Assembly: GCF_024171925.1 (NCBI RefSeq)
Contig: NZ_JAMTCO010000018.1
Span: 140,622 to 204,621, forward strand
DNA from: Actinokineospora diospyrosa
GTDB lineage: Bacteria; Actinomycetota; Actinomycetes; Mycobacteriales; Pseudonocardiaceae
DNA length: 64,000 nt
Direction of reading: 5' to 3'
Shown: one piece after another, positions 18,881 to 29,420 of the stretch
Numbering within the stretch: the first letter of the stretch is position 1
Layout: every line of letters starts with the position of its first letter
Program-made: the position numbers and the translations under genes
The notes under the pieces: model-generated
What the model was told of the DNA's origin: nothing
Seen by the model: the letters and a program-made list of their open reading frames with translations, nothing else
Databases searched by the model: none

Positions 18881-19314
18881 TCGGCCGTGGCCTCCGCCTC
18901 GGCGGGGGTGTCCTCGACCTTGCGCGGCGCGGACTTCTTCTTCGGGGTCGTCGCCTCGGTGCCGGGCTCGTCGCCAGCGGCCTTGAGCGCGGCCTCGAAC
19001 AGCTCCTGCTTGCTCACCTTGGGCTCCTTGACCCGCAGCGTGCCCTCGGTGCCCGGCAGGCCCTTGAACTTCTGCCAGTCACCGGTGATCTCGAACAGGT
19101 GCTTCACCGGGTCGGTCGGCGTGGCGCCGACACCCAGCCAGTACTGCGCCCGCTCGGAGTCGACCTCGATGAGGCTCGGCTCCTCCTTGGGGCTGTAGCG
19201 ACCGATCGTCTCGATCGCCTTGCCGTCGCGGCGGGTGCGGGCGTCGGCGACGATGATGCGGTAGTACGGCGCGCGGATCTTTCCGAGGCGCTGCAGCTTG
19301 ATCTTGACAGCCAC
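18877..19314 (-). CDS. rpsP: 30S ribosomal protein S16
   Basis: Small-subunit assembly protein. The first 80 residues match S16 ([23 protein letters not shown] split at [20 protein letters not shown]). The remaining 65 residues are an Ala/Glu/Lys/Thr-rich tail, which is common in actinobacterial S16. First gene of the rpsP-KH-rimM-trmD set; the 175 bp before it contain a hairpin and presumably the promoter. Confidence 0.96.
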   Translation of the reverse strand: MAVKIKLQRLGKIRAPYYRIIVADARTRRDGKAIETIGRYSPKEEPSLIEVDSERAQYWLGVGATPTDPVKHLFEITGDWQKFKGLPGTEGTLRVKEPKVSKQELFEAALKAAGDEPGTEATTPKKKSAPRKVEDTPAEAEATAE

Positions 19315-19352
19315 GGGTAGGGGTGCTCCTCAAAGCTCTCGACATGCGGTGC

Positions 19353-19391
19353 CGGGCGCGGCGGTCCCGTGTGGGGTCGGGACCGCGCCCG
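19353..19391 (-). terminator. Hairpin between pxpA and rpsP
   Basis: CGGGCGC plus GGTCCC pairs with GGGACC plus GCGCCCG around a ten-base loop, with a three-base GGC bulge on one side. It lies about 100 bp after the pxpA stop and 40 bp before rpsP. It may terminate the upstream operon or form part of the rpsP leader. No T-run follows. Confidence 0.45.
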
Positions 19392-19488
19392 AAGGTTTCG
19401 GGTGTCACGGCACGGTGAGAGGGTCCGGCCACGACGGACAGCCGCCAATTCTGCCAGACGCGGTCCCGGGAGGAGAACTCGCGGGGGT

Positions 19489-20238
19489 CTATGCCGCGAA
19501 CGGGGTGAGGGTGACGCCCGCTTCTGCCAAGGCCGAGCGGACGGCGCGGGCGTGGTGGACGGCTCCCGGGGTGTCGCCGTGCAGGCACAACGACCGCGCG
19601 GGCAGGGCCAACACCGTGCCGTCGACAGCGACTATCTCCCCTGTTTGAGCGAGGCGGACGGCGCGCGCGACGACGGCAGCGGTATCGGTGAGCAACGCCT
19701 CAGGGCTTCCGCGCGGGACAAGGGTCCCTTCGGGGGTGTAGCCGCGGTCGGCGAAGGCTTCTTCGACGCCCGCTGAGCCCGCTGCGGCGAGCAGGCACGA
19801 TCCCGGTAGGCCAAGGATGGGTAGATCACCGAATGCGCGAACCCCGTCCACGACTGCCTGGGCCTGAGCGTCGTGGTGCACGGTGGCGTTATAGAGCGCG
19901 CCGTGCGGTTTCACATAAGAGACCCGGGTACCAGCGGCTCTCGCGAAAGCCTCTAGCGCGCCGATCTGATAGAGGACCTCGTCGGCGAGCCTGGCGGGTT
20001 CGACGTCAATGAAGCGGCGGCCGAACCCGGCGAGGTCGCGATAGGACACCTGGGCGCCCACAGCCACTCCCCTGGCGGCCGCTGCGACGCAGACCGAGCG
20101 CATGGTGGGGGCGTCGCCCGCGTGGAAGCCGCAGGCGACGTTGGCCGAGGTGACGACGTTGAGGAGCGCGTCGTCGTCGCCGAGCCGCCAGACGCCGAAG
20201 CCCTCGCCGAGGTCGCTGTTGAGGTCGAGCGCGCTCAT
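19489..20238 (-). CDS. pxpA: 5-oxoprolinase subunit A (LamB/YcsF family)
   Basis: Subunit of ATP-dependent 5-oxoproline (pyroglutamate) hydrolase. From ATG at 20238 the protein has 249 residues with the family start LDLNSDLGEGFG, NVACGFHAGDAPTM and VKPHGALYN. PxpB and PxpC genes are not adjacent, which is unusual since the three subunits are often clustered; they may lie elsewhere. The start overlaps the CPBP protease stop by 4 bp (ATGA). Confidence 0.92.
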   Translation of the reverse strand: MSALDLNSDLGEGFGVWRLGDDDALLNVVTSANVACGFHAGDAPTMRSVCVAAAARGVAVGAQVSYRDLAGFGRRFIDVEPARLADEVLYQIGALEAFARAAGTRVSYVKPHGALYNATVHHDAQAQAVVDGVRAFGDLPILGLPGSCLLAAAGSAGVEEAFADRGYTPEGTLVPRGSPEALLTDTAAVVARAVRLAQTGEIVAVDGTVLALPARSLCLHGDTPGAVHHARAVRSALAEAGVTLTPFAA

Positions 20239-21029
20239 GAGTGCATCACGCCGAGGCTGATGAGCAGGACGGCGAGCGCGGGGGTGAAGTTGTTGACCTG
20301 GTGCGCCACGACGCTGGCGCCCAGCCGCCCGGTGTACAGCCGGGCGAGGCCGATCGGGATGCCGATGACCAGCAGCAGCGAGGTGCGCAGCGGTTCGAGG
20401 TGGCTGACCGCGAAGATGGCGGTGGTCAGCGCGAAGACCGCCCAGCGGCCCCACTGCAGCCGCTCGAGCGCGCCCCAGAGCAGACCGCGGTAGATGATCT
20501 CCTCGAGCAGCGGGCCGACCAGCCAGACGTAGAGGAACAGCGCGATCGCCGCGGCCACCGGCATGGTCTGGTTGTCCACCAGCCTGCCCAGCGAGGAGGT
20601 GGCGTCGTCCTCGCCGACGACCCTGGTCCAGATCGCCGCCGCCGCGGTGGTGCACACCAGGCCGATCAGGCCGAACTTCAGCCCCGCGCGCAGGTCCTCG
20701 CGGTTGTAGGAGAGCCTGAGGTCGATCTTGGGGCCGTTGCCGCGCACCCAGGTGACGACCAGGGTGGCGAGGGTGGCCAGCGCGGTGGGGACCATGGTGC
20801 CGACCAGGATCACCGCAACCGAGTCCGTGGAGTCCGGCCCGGCGAGGCCGATCACCGCGTTGATGACCACGGCGGACATGACGAAGATGGCGAATACGAG
20901 CAGGAACGCGCCGAATCCCCATTTGTGGTCGCGCGCGGGCGCGGTAGCGGGCACAGGTGGGACTTCCGCCGCGGGCGCGGCGGTTGGCTCACCGGGCGGA
21001 GGTGGTGCCATCGCGCTTTCCCCCGTCAT
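20235..21029 (-). CDS. CPBP family intramembrane metalloprotease
   Basis: Membrane protein of the CAAX protease/bacteriocin-processing family. The 264-residue product has a 38-residue Pro/Ala-rich cytoplasmic tail and about seven hydrophobic segments. The family motifs are present: EEIIYRG (catalytic Glu pair), FAVSHLEP (His) and HQVNN. Substrate unknown. It is translationally coupled to pxpA. Whether it processes peptides or works as a scaffold is not shown here. Confidence 0.88.
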   Translation of the reverse strand: MTGESAMAPPPPGEPTAAPAAEVPPVPATAPARDHKWGFGAFLLVFAIFVMSAVVINAVIGLAGPDSTDSVAVILVGTMVPTALATLATLVVTWVRGNGPKIDLRLSYNREDLRAGLKFGLIGLVCTTAAAAIWTRVVGEDDATSSLGRLVDNQTMPVAAAIALFLYVWLVGPLLEEIIYRGLLWGALERLQWGRWAVFALTTAIFAVSHLEPLRTSLLLVIGIPIGLARLYTGRLGASVVAHQVNNFTPALAVLLISLGVMHS

Positions 21030-21088
21030 CCGTCCGATTCCTGCGGTGCGCAGAGACTAACCGGGGTGGTCCGGGCCGCCCGGCCGGA

Positions 21089-22162
21089 TCACCCGACGAT
21101 CCTGCCTCTCAGAATGATCCTCTTCGGGCCGCGCAGCACTTCCAGATCCTTGCGCGGGTCGTCGTCGAAGGCGAGCACGTCGGCCGCGGACCCCTCTTCC
21201 AGAGCAGACCACCCCAGCCACGCGCGGGCGCCCCACGAACCCGCCGCGATGGCGTTCTCGGTGGACATGCCAGCCCGGTGAAGGGCGATGATCTCGTCGA
21301 CGATGCGTCCGTGGGCGATGCCGCCGCCCGCGTCCGTGCCCGCGTAGACAGGCACACCGGCCTCGATTGCCTCGGCGACCATAGAGCCCGCGCGAGCGTG
21401 TAGGTCGACCATGTGGCTGGCGTAGGCGGGGTACTTAGTCGCCTTTGCCGCGATTCCGGGGAAGTTCTCGATGTTGATGAGGGTGGGTACAAGAGCCGTG
21501 CCCCGCCGGGCCATTTCGGCTATGACGTCGGTCGAGAGACCGGTGCCGTGCTCAATGCAGTCGATGCCCGCGTTGATCAGGCCAGGTAGGGCTTCCTCGC
21601 CGAAAACGTGCGCGGTGACCCGGGCACCGGCGGCGTGGGCAACGGCGATCGCTTCCGCCAGCACCTCATCTGGCCACAGCGGGGCGAGGTCACCTCGGTC
21701 GCGGTCGATCCAGTCACCGACGAGCTTCACCCAGCCGTCGCCATTGGCGGCCTGCTCGGCCACTGCGGCGGGCAGCTGCTCCGGGTCACCGACGTCGACG
21801 CCCAAGTGCGGGATGTAGCGCTTAGGGCGGGCGATATGCCTACCGGCGCGCACGATCCTCGGCAGGTCCAACCGCTCCTGCAAGGGCGTGGTGTCGGTAG
21901 GCGAACCGCAGTCGCGCAGTAGCAGCGCACCCGCGTCGCGGTCTGCCACGGCTTGCTCGGCGGCGGTGTCCAGGTCGACCGGCCCTTGGGGGCCGATGCC
22001 GATGTGGCAGTGGGCGTCGACGAAACCGGGGAGCAGGTAGCCCCCGTCGACGACCGTTTCCGCTCCCGGGACCGGCTTGGTGCGCACGCGACCGTTGACG
22101 ATCCACAGGTCGCGTTCGTCGTCGCCGGGGAGCACGACCCCGCGCAGGTGCAGCGCGGTCAC
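21089..22162 (-). CDS. Amidohydrolase family protein
   Basis: Metal-dependent hydrolase with a TIM-barrel core. The 357-residue protein has the first metal motif GFVDAHCHIG (H-x-H), a Lys in GWVKLVGDWID that may bridge metals, H in VTAHVFGEEAL and CIEHGTGL, and the Asp in YAGTDAGGGI. This is the layout of the imidazolonepropionase/prolidase-like amidohydrolases; the substrate cannot be named. The GTG start overlaps the ffh stop by 4 bp (GTGA). Confidence 0.9.
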   Translation of the reverse strand: MTALHLRGVVLPGDDERDLWIVNGRVRTKPVPGAETVVDGGYLLPGFVDAHCHIGIGPQGPVDLDTAAEQAVADRDAGALLLRDCGSPTDTTPLQERLDLPRIVRAGRHIARPKRYIPHLGVDVGDPEQLPAAVAEQAANGDGWVKLVGDWIDRDRGDLAPLWPDEVLAEAIAVAHAAGARVTAHVFGEEALPGLINAGIDCIEHGTGLSTDVIAEMARRGTALVPTLINIENFPGIAAKATKYPAYASHMVDLHARAGSMVAEAIEAGVPVYAGTDAGGGIAHGRIVDEIIALHRAGMSTENAIAAGSWGARAWLGWSALEEGSAADVLAFDDDPRKDLEVLRGPKRIILRGRIVG

Positions 22163-23685
22163 GGCTTCTTGGGGAACTTCAGCCGCGAGGGGTCGAAGCC
22201 AGGGGGGAGCCCGTCGAGGCCACCGAGGCCGGGCGGGAGCTGGTTGAGGCCGGGGGGCATGCCGGACAGGTCCGGGAAGCCGCCGGGCAGGGCCGCGCGC
22301 TTCTGCGGCGGCGTCGGCCCCTTGCCCTTCTTCCCCTTCTTGCCCTTCTGCTTGCGCTGGTTGGCCCGGGCGCCCGGCATGCCGAAGCGGCCCGCCATCT
22401 GCTGCATGACCTTCTTGGCCTCGAAGAACCGGTTGACCAGGTCGTTGACGTCGCGCACCTGCACGCCGGAGCCGTTGGCGATGCGCAGCCTGCGCGAGGC
22501 GTTGATCATCTTCGGGTCCTGGCGCTCGGCCGGGGTCATGCCGCGGATGATCGCCTGCAGCCGGTCGATGTGCTTCTCGTCGACCTGGGCCAGCGCGTCC
22601 TTCATCTGGCCCGCGCCGGGCAGCATGCCGAGCAGGTTGGCGATCGGGCCCATCTTGCGCACGGCGAGCATCTGCTCGAGGAAGTCCTCCAGGGTCAGCT
22701 CGCCGGTGCCGATCTTGGCGGCGGCCTTCTCGGCCTGCTCCTGGTCGAAGTGCTGCTCGGCCTGCTCGATGAGGGTGAGCACGTCGCCCATGCCCAGGAT
22801 CCGCGAGGCCATCCGGTCCGGGTGGAAGGCGTCGAAGTCCTCGAGCTTCTCGCCGTTGGAGGCGAACATGATCGGGACGCCGGTGACCTCGCGGACCGAG
22901 AGCGCGGCACCACCGCGGGCGTCGCCGTCGAGCTTGGTCAGCACCACGCCGGTGAAGCCGACCCCGTCGCGGAAGGCCTCGGCCGTGGTGACCGCGTCCT
23001 GACCGATCATGGCGTCGACAACGAAGAGCACCTCGTCGGCGGCCACGGCGGCCTTGATGTCGGCCGCCTGCCGCATCAGCTCCTCGTCGACGCCGAGCCG
23101 ACCCGCGGTGTCGACGACGACGATGTCGTGCTGGCTGCGGCGCGCCTCGTCGATGCCGCGGCGGGCGACGTCGACCGGGTCGCCGACGCCGTTGCCCGGC
23201 TCGGGCGCGAACACCGCGACCCCGGCGCGCTCGGCGACGACCTGCAGCTGGGTGACCGCGTTGGGGCGCTGCAGGTCGCAGGCCACCAGCAGCGGCGCGT
23301 GGCCCTGGGTCTTGAGGTGGCGCGCGAGCTTGCCAGCCAGCGTCGTCTTACCGGCACCCTGCAACCCGGCGAGCATGATCACCGTCGGCGGCGTCTTGGC
23401 CAGGTTCAGCCGCCGGGTCTCCCCGCCGAGGATGGCGACCAGCTCGTCGTTGACGATCTTGACGACCTGCTGGGCCGGGTTCAGCGCCGCGGAGACCTCC
23501 GCCCCCTTGGCCCGCTCCTTGACCTTGGCGATGAAGGCGCGCACCACGGGCAGCGCGACGTCGGCCTCCAGCAGCGCGATGCGGATCTCGCGCGCGGTGG
23601 TGTCGATGTCGGTTTCGCTCAGCCGCCCCTTGCCCCGCAGGTTCTGCAGGACCGAGGTGAGCCGGTCGGAGAGGGTGTCGAACAC
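22159..23685 (-). CDS. ffh: Signal recognition particle protein Ffh
   Basis: GTPase that binds signal sequences on ribosomes and passes them to FtsY. The 508-residue protein has the N domain, G domain (GLQGAGKTTLAGKLA, DTAGRLGVDEEL, TKLDGDARGG) and an M domain (about 330-440) that binds 4.5S RNA, with the GSGVQVRDVNDLVNRF segment. A basic Lys-rich stretch is followed by a Gly/Pro/Leu-rich tail (GLGGLDGLPPGFD), typical of actinobacteria. The upstream side is the repeat-rich gap at 23.7-25.2 kb. Confidence 0.97.
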   Translation of the reverse strand: MFDTLSDRLTSVLQNLRGKGRLSETDIDTTAREIRIALLEADVALPVVRAFIAKVKERAKGAEVSAALNPAQQVVKIVNDELVAILGGETRRLNLAKTPPTVIMLAGLQGAGKTTLAGKLARHLKTQGHAPLLVACDLQRPNAVTQLQVVAERAGVAVFAPEPGNGVGDPVDVARRGIDEARRSQHDIVVVDTAGRLGVDEELMRQAADIKAAVAADEVLFVVDAMIGQDAVTTAEAFRDGVGFTGVVLTKLDGDARGGAALSVREVTGVPIMFASNGEKLEDFDAFHPDRMASRILGMGDVLTLIEQAEQHFDQEQAEKAAAKIGTGELTLEDFLEQMLAVRKMGPIANLLGMLPGAGQMKDALAQVDEKHIDRLQAIIRGMTPAERQDPKMINASRRLRIANGSGVQVRDVNDLVNRFFEAKKVMQQMAGRFGMPGARANQRKQKGKKGKKGKGPTPPQKRAALPGGFPDLSGMPPGLNQLPPGLGGLDGLPPGFDPSRLKFPKKP

Positions 23686-23975
23686 GGGTGCGGCACTCCA
23701 GCGTTGCGGGTCGGATCGGGTCCCTCGCCCGGTGGGGGCGGGGGAGGCTCTGGGGTCGAGGGTAGTCGGCCACGACGGGTGCGCGCCTGGACGTCTCGGT
23801 TCTGGCCAGTGGACGGGGTGTGGACGGGGTGCGGTCGGACGTGGGGTGGGGGTGCTGGCGTGCTGGGGGTGTGCGGCTGGGAGGGGTCGTGTGGGGTGTC
23901 GGTTGAGGGGTTTCGCGGTCGTGTGGGGTTTGGGGGATGGGGCTATTGGTGGTTGTTCACGTGGTTATTCATGTG

Positions 23976-24233
23976 GTTGTCCACAACGGGTTTGCTTGTC
24001 CACAGGGTGCTGGTCGCTGCTGCCGGGTTGTCGGGTGTTCTCGGTAGGCTGTATATCGGGGGCTCTTGGATTAGTTGATCTTTTGGGGGTGGTTGTGGCG
24101 GGTGGTTGTCCACAACGGGTTCGCTTGTCCACAGGGCGTTGTTCGCTGCTCCCGTTGTGTCGGTGTGCGGCGGTAGGCTGTGTATTTGGGGGCTTTCGAT
24201 CAGGTTGATCTTGACGTAGGCCGTTGCTGGGAG
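23976..24233 (+). repeat. Two 129-bp tandem units, each with a DnaA-box pair (sites 3 and 4)
   Basis: Each unit starts GGTTGTCCACAACGGGTT and continues GCTTGTCCACAGGG. The TCCACA cores lie at 23980/23999 and 24109/24128, 19 bp apart in both units. About 60 bp further each has TAGGCTGT(A/G)TAT followed by GGGGGCT, which looks like a TANNNT -10 box. Before unit 1 there are two decayed 12-bp copies (GGTTGTTCACGT, GGTTATTCATGT) leading into GGTTGTCCACAA. A third unit lies inverted at 63175-63293. Confidence 0.75.
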
Positions 24234-24326
24234 TGCGGGGCAAGGGATTCGGGCCTCCGCCTTCGGCTCCGGGAGACGCCTCGTCGCCTGGCGGCAACAT
24301 CGGCGGGAAACGCGACAATGCGACAA

Positions 24327-24470
24327 GCTCGATGGGGCGAACTTATTTTGCGCGGGGCCCCTACAACACCCGACGCAGAACCGCAAAGCAGGGGCCCAAA
24401 AGCAGGCCCTGCCGCGCGGAAACGCTACGGGTGTTGTCCCCCCACGCAAAACAAGTCCGCCCCATCGAGC
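24327..24470. repeat. 144-bp imperfect palindrome with inner hairpin
   Basis: The outer arms read GCTCGATGGGGCG...TTTTGCG and CGCAAAA...CGCCCCATCGAGC. The middle arms are CTACAACACCCG and CGGGTGTTGT. The inner stem is GCAGGGGCC (24388-24396) against GGCCCTGC (24405-24412) with an eight-base loop. Most of it is repeated inverted at 63745-63860. It could be a structured RNA, a non-autonomous mobile element or a recombination substrate. Confidence 0.7.
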
Positions 24471-24474
24471 ACTT

Positions 24475-24930
24475 GGCACCAGCGACTCCGACTGTCCAGG
24501 TGCTGGGTTGGCAGGACAGACGAGGGCGGGCTGGGATGGCACCGCAAGGTCCGACTGTCCAGGCGCTGAGCAGGCGGGCTGGGCCGGACCTGACGGCGGC
24601 TGAGTTGGCACCGTCGGGTCCTAGTAGCCAGTGGCTGAGCAGGTGGTGGGGGCGGAACTGACGGGCACTGAGTTGGCGCCATCGGGTCCTAGTAGCCAGT
24701 GGCTGGGCAGGCGGGCTGGAGCGGACCTAACGGCAGCTGAGTTGACACCGGCGGTACCAGTGTCCGGGCGCTGAGCAGGCGGGCTGGGGCGGTCCTGACG
24801 GGGGCTGGGTTGGCGCCGCTGGGTCCGAGGGTCCAAGGGGCGGGTTGGCCGGGCTGGCTCGGTGGACTGGTTTGGGCACCGACGGTTCGAGTGTCCAGGG
24901 GGCGATCGGGTGGGTGGGGCCGGACCCGGC
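24475..24930. repeat. Degenerate 68-69-bp tandem array (copy A)
   Basis: TGACGG landmarks fall at 24591, 24659, 24728 (as TAACGG) and 24796, so the period is 68-69 bp. Each unit reads roughly GCTGAGCAGGCGGGCTGGGG, CGGACCTGACGG, CAGCTGAGTTGGCACCG and GGGTCCGAGTGTCCAGG. About six units are recognisable, fading toward 24930. The changing period breaks any reading frame, so it is unlikely to encode protein. Confidence 0.75.
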
Positions 24931-24993
24931 GCCGGGGTGGGGGTGGGGGTGGGGGTTCCTGCAGTGAATGGCGGGCCAAGCTGGAAAGGCGAA

Positions 24994-25036
24994 ACCCCGG
25001 GAGTGGGGCCCGACCCCTCGGCGGGCCCCTCCCGGG
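24994..25036 (-). terminator. Probable terminator downstream of glnD
   Basis: CCCCGGGAG(TG)GGGCCCG pairs with CGGGCCCCTCCCGGGG, about 16 bp of stem with a two-base bulge and a short loop. On the minus strand it is followed by TTTCGCCTTT. It lies about 145 bp after the glnD stop, at the end of the amtB-PII-glnD operon. Confidence 0.65.
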
Positions 25037-25181
25037 GAGTTGTCGCGGCGAGGGAAGGGGGCGGGAGTGTCCTCCCCGACAGATCCCGGCCCGTGGTGCT
25101 CGGCGTGACGAGGGGAAGTCTTGTCGGGTGGGGGGTGGGGGCACAGTGTGAGGGCACTTGGGTGGGGGTGGGTAGGACTAC

Positions 25182-27548
25182 TCAACCTCGGGCGGCGGCC
25201 AGGACCTGGTGGGTTATGCGGGCTCGCCAGTCGGGGATGGGGGGTGGGGTGAAGCCGAAGGCGTCGACGGCGGAGGGGCCGAGGGTGGTGGCTCGGGACC
25301 ACTGGACGTTGACGCCCGCTGACTCCAGGGCTGTGGCGACGCTGTGGAGGAGGCCTATTCGGTTGGGGGCTCGGAGTTCGAGGACCACCGCGTGGGGGTC
25401 GGGGGCTTCGTGGTCGAACCAGAGGACTTTGGGCTCGGGAGCGTCGCTGGCGCGGGTGGCGTAGTCGCGTTCTTTGGCGGCCAGGTGGGTGGCCAGGGCC
25501 AGGGAGCCGGAGAGGGCCCGGGTGAACTGTTCGCGCAAGAGGGCGGGGTCGGGCAGGGAGCCGAAGCGGGGGGTCACCGCGAAGACGCCGACGGCGGTGG
25601 TGGCGTGGGTGGCGACGGTGGCGGCGTGGACTTCCAGGGAGTTGAGGGCCAGGACGCCCGCCGCGCGGGAGAGGACGCCGGGGCGGTCGGGGGTGGCGAG
25701 GGTGATGGTGGTGGCCGCGCGGCCCGGGGTGGGTTCGACGAGGACGTCGGGTTTGCCGGTGGTGGCCACGGATTCGGCGAGGGCGCGCTGGGCCGGGTCG
25801 AGGCCGACGGGTTCGGGGAGGGTGCCGCCCGCCATGGCGGTGCGGCAGTGGGCGACCAGGTCGTCGAGGAGGCGGGCCTTCCACTCGGTCCACACCCCCG
25901 GGCCGGTGGCCAGCGAGTCGGCCTCGGCGAGGGCGCGCAGCAGGTCCAGCAGGACCGGGTCGCCGCCGAGGGTGTCGACGACGCGGTGGATGGTGGTCTC
26001 GTCGTCGACGTCGCGGCGGGTGGCGGTGTGCGGCAGGAGCAGGTGGTGGCGGACCAGCGCGGCGAGGGTGTCCACATCGGCCTTCGGCAGCCCCAGCCGG
26101 TGACCGACCTGGGCGGCGAGGGCGGCGCCGACGACCGAGTGGTCCTGGTCGCGGCCCTTGCCGATGTCGTGCAGGAGCGCGCCGAGCAGGAGCAGGTCGG
26201 GGCGCGGCACCGAGGTGACCAGGCGGGCGGCGTTGATGGTGGTCTGCACCAGGTGCCGGTCGACGGTCCACACGTGGGCGGCGTCGCGCGGTGGCAGGTC
26301 GCGGACGGCGCCCCACTCGGGGAACAGGCGCGCCCACAGCCCGCCCCGGTCCATGGCCTCGACGACGTCGGCGAGCCCCTCCCCCGCACCCAGCAACGCC
26401 ACCAAGTCCTGGCGGACCTCAGCGGGCCACGGCGCGCGCGGCTCCGGTGCCGATTCGGCGAGTCGCGCCAAGGCAGCGGGAGCGATGGGGTGACCGGTGC
26501 GCCCAGAGGCAGCGGCAACACGCAGCAGCAAGCCGGGGTCCTTACCGGGGTCGGCATCCCTGGCAAGCGCTACCTCGGTGCCGTGCAATACAACGCCTTC
26601 GTCCAAGGGGCGGCGGTCAGGCGCGCGGCGCAAGACACCCAGTACTCGCCGGGGTGGTGCAGAAGCGCCGGTAGAGCGAAGAGCAACGTCCAGTGCGTAA
26701 GCAATAGTGCGGCCTGCTCCAGATAGAGCTCTGGCAAGCGCGAAACGATCGACCAGCCCAAGCGCGGCGGCAACGTCATCGCCGTCTTGTGGTCGCAAGA
26801 TGTCACGCGGGCGGCCCGCGATGCGGCGCAACTCCGTGCGGGTGTCTAGAAGCAGTGTGTGCGCCGCGTTGACCTCGGCGCCGGGGCGATCTATGAGCTG
26901 GGCCAGGGCGAGCGCGCGCAGGATGTCGAGATCCCGCAGACCACCGCGGCCGTGCTTCAGGTCCGGTTCGACCCAGTGCGCCACCTCGCCCGCGCGCACC
27001 CACCGCTTGCGCACCGACTCGATGAGCTCGCCGAGCCGCTTGCGCGCCCCCGCCCGCCACCGGTCCCTGGCCGCGGCGGCGAGCCGGGCGGTGACCTCCG
27101 CGTCGCCTGCCAGGTGCCGGGCGTCGAGCAGGCCGAGCGCGGTGCGCAGGTCCGCGGCGGCGACGTCGAGCGCCTCGCCGACGGTGCGGACCGAGTGGTC
27201 CAGGCCGACCCCGGAGTTCCACAGCGGGTACCACAGCCGCTCGGCGAGACCGTCCACCTTGGACCGCCCGTCGTGCACCAGGACCAGGTCGAGGTCAGCG
27301 TAGGGCACCAGCTCGCGCCTGCCGAGGCCGCCGACGGCGAGCAGGGCGACGCCCGCCCCGGCACCGATCCCGGCGTGCGCCGCGTGCGCGGTGAGCCAGA
27401 ACTCGTGCAGGTCGGCGAGCGCCTCGCGCAGCGCGGCAGGCGTGAGCCGGTGCCCGGCCGCGGCGGACCTGGGCGCCGCGGCGGCTCGCAGGAGCCGGTC
27501 GCGGGCCAGGACCAGGTCCGCCGCCGTCGTCGGGGTGTCCCCGGACAT
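25182..27548 (-). CDS. glnD: [Protein-PII] nucleotidylyltransferase GlnD
   Basis: Bifunctional enzyme that modifies and demodifies PII in response to glutamine. The 788-residue protein has an N-terminal nucleotidyltransferase domain (GGLGRRELVPYADLDLVLVHD split at the D-x-D), a long linker domain, an HD domain (LLHDIGKGRDQDHSVVG) and two C-terminal ACT domains (DRPGVLSRAAGVL and APNRIGLLHSVATAL). In actinobacteria the known activity is PII adenylylation rather than uridylylation. It is slightly shorter than the E. coli protein. Start ATG at 27548, 3 bp after the PII stop. Confidence 0.95.
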   Translation of the reverse strand: MSGDTPTTAADLVLARDRLLRAAAAPRSAAAGHRLTPAALREALADLHEFWLTAHAAHAGIGAGAGVALLAVGGLGRRELVPYADLDLVLVHDGRSKVDGLAERLWYPLWNSGVGLDHSVRTVGEALDVAAADLRTALGLLDARHLAGDAEVTARLAAAARDRWRAGARKRLGELIESVRKRWVRAGEVAHWVEPDLKHGRGGLRDLDILRALALAQLIDRPGAEVNAAHTLLLDTRTELRRIAGRPRDILRPQDGDDVAAALGLVDRFALARALSGAGRTIAYALDVALRSTGASAPPRRVLGVLRRAPDRRPLDEGVVLHGTEVALARDADPGKDPGLLLRVAAASGRTGHPIAPAALARLAESAPEPRAPWPAEVRQDLVALLGAGEGLADVVEAMDRGGLWARLFPEWGAVRDLPPRDAAHVWTVDRHLVQTTINAARLVTSVPRPDLLLLGALLHDIGKGRDQDHSVVGAALAAQVGHRLGLPKADVDTLAALVRHHLLLPHTATRRDVDDETTIHRVVDTLGGDPVLLDLLRALAEADSLATGPGVWTEWKARLLDDLVAHCRTAMAGGTLPEPVGLDPAQRALAESVATTGKPDVLVEPTPGRAATTITLATPDRPGVLSRAAGVLALNSLEVHAATVATHATTAVGVFAVTPRFGSLPDPALLREQFTRALSGSLALATHLAAKERDYATRASDAPEPKVLWFDHEAPDPHAVVLELRAPNRIGLLHSVATALESAGVNVQWSRATTLGPSAVDAFGFTPPPIPDWRARITHQVLAAARG

Positions 27549-27551
27549 CGG

Positions 27552-29269
<1,718 letters not shown>

Positions 29270-29371
29270 ATCGTCCTCCCGTGAACTGTTGATTGCCGGG
29301 AAGCATCGGGGTGCGCTGTTTCGCGGGACCGCGCCGTTCGTTTCCGGCCGGTGAACTCCGCACTCAGCGGT

Positions 29372-29387
29372 GTTACGGCCAGGTTTC
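29372..29387 (-). promoter_or_regulatory. Candidate GlnR binding site upstream of amtB
   Basis: On the minus strand, GAAAC (29387-29383), six bases, then GTAAC (29376-29372), matching the known GlnR a-site/b-site pattern GTNAC-n6-GAAAC in tandem. It is about 105 bp before the amtB start. A partial copy (GTAAC, CTGGCC, GTCGA) lies inverted at 29427-29442 in front of the divergent gene. Confidence 0.55.
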
Positions 29388-29420
29388 ACTCACGAGTAGT
29401 GAGCGGTCGACTACGGAAGC

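Larger units (their letters stand above)
23686..25181. other. Gene-free 1.5-kb repeat island between ffh and glnD
   Basis: No ORF here shows protein-like composition or family similarity; several long frames are open only because of GC bias and repeats. In order it holds the ffh upstream region, two 129-bp units with DnaA-box pairs, a long palindrome, a roughly 68-bp tandem array and a hairpin that probably terminates glnD. Much of it recurs in inverted form at 63.2-63.9 kb. Confidence 0.8.

Noticed and set aside
23970..24140. A replication origin, because of the TTGTCCACA boxes
   Set aside because: oriC needs a dense DnaA-box cluster with an AT-rich part and dnaA/dnaN beside it. Here there are only pairs, and the neighbours are ffh and glnD.
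24425..25157. Long open frames on the minus strand through the repeat island (for example one ending in GADLFCVGGQHP, present in both islands)
   Set aside because: They are open because of GC bias and the repeats; the tandem period shifts between 68 and 70 bp, and two other frames are equally conserved. No start signal or family similarity.
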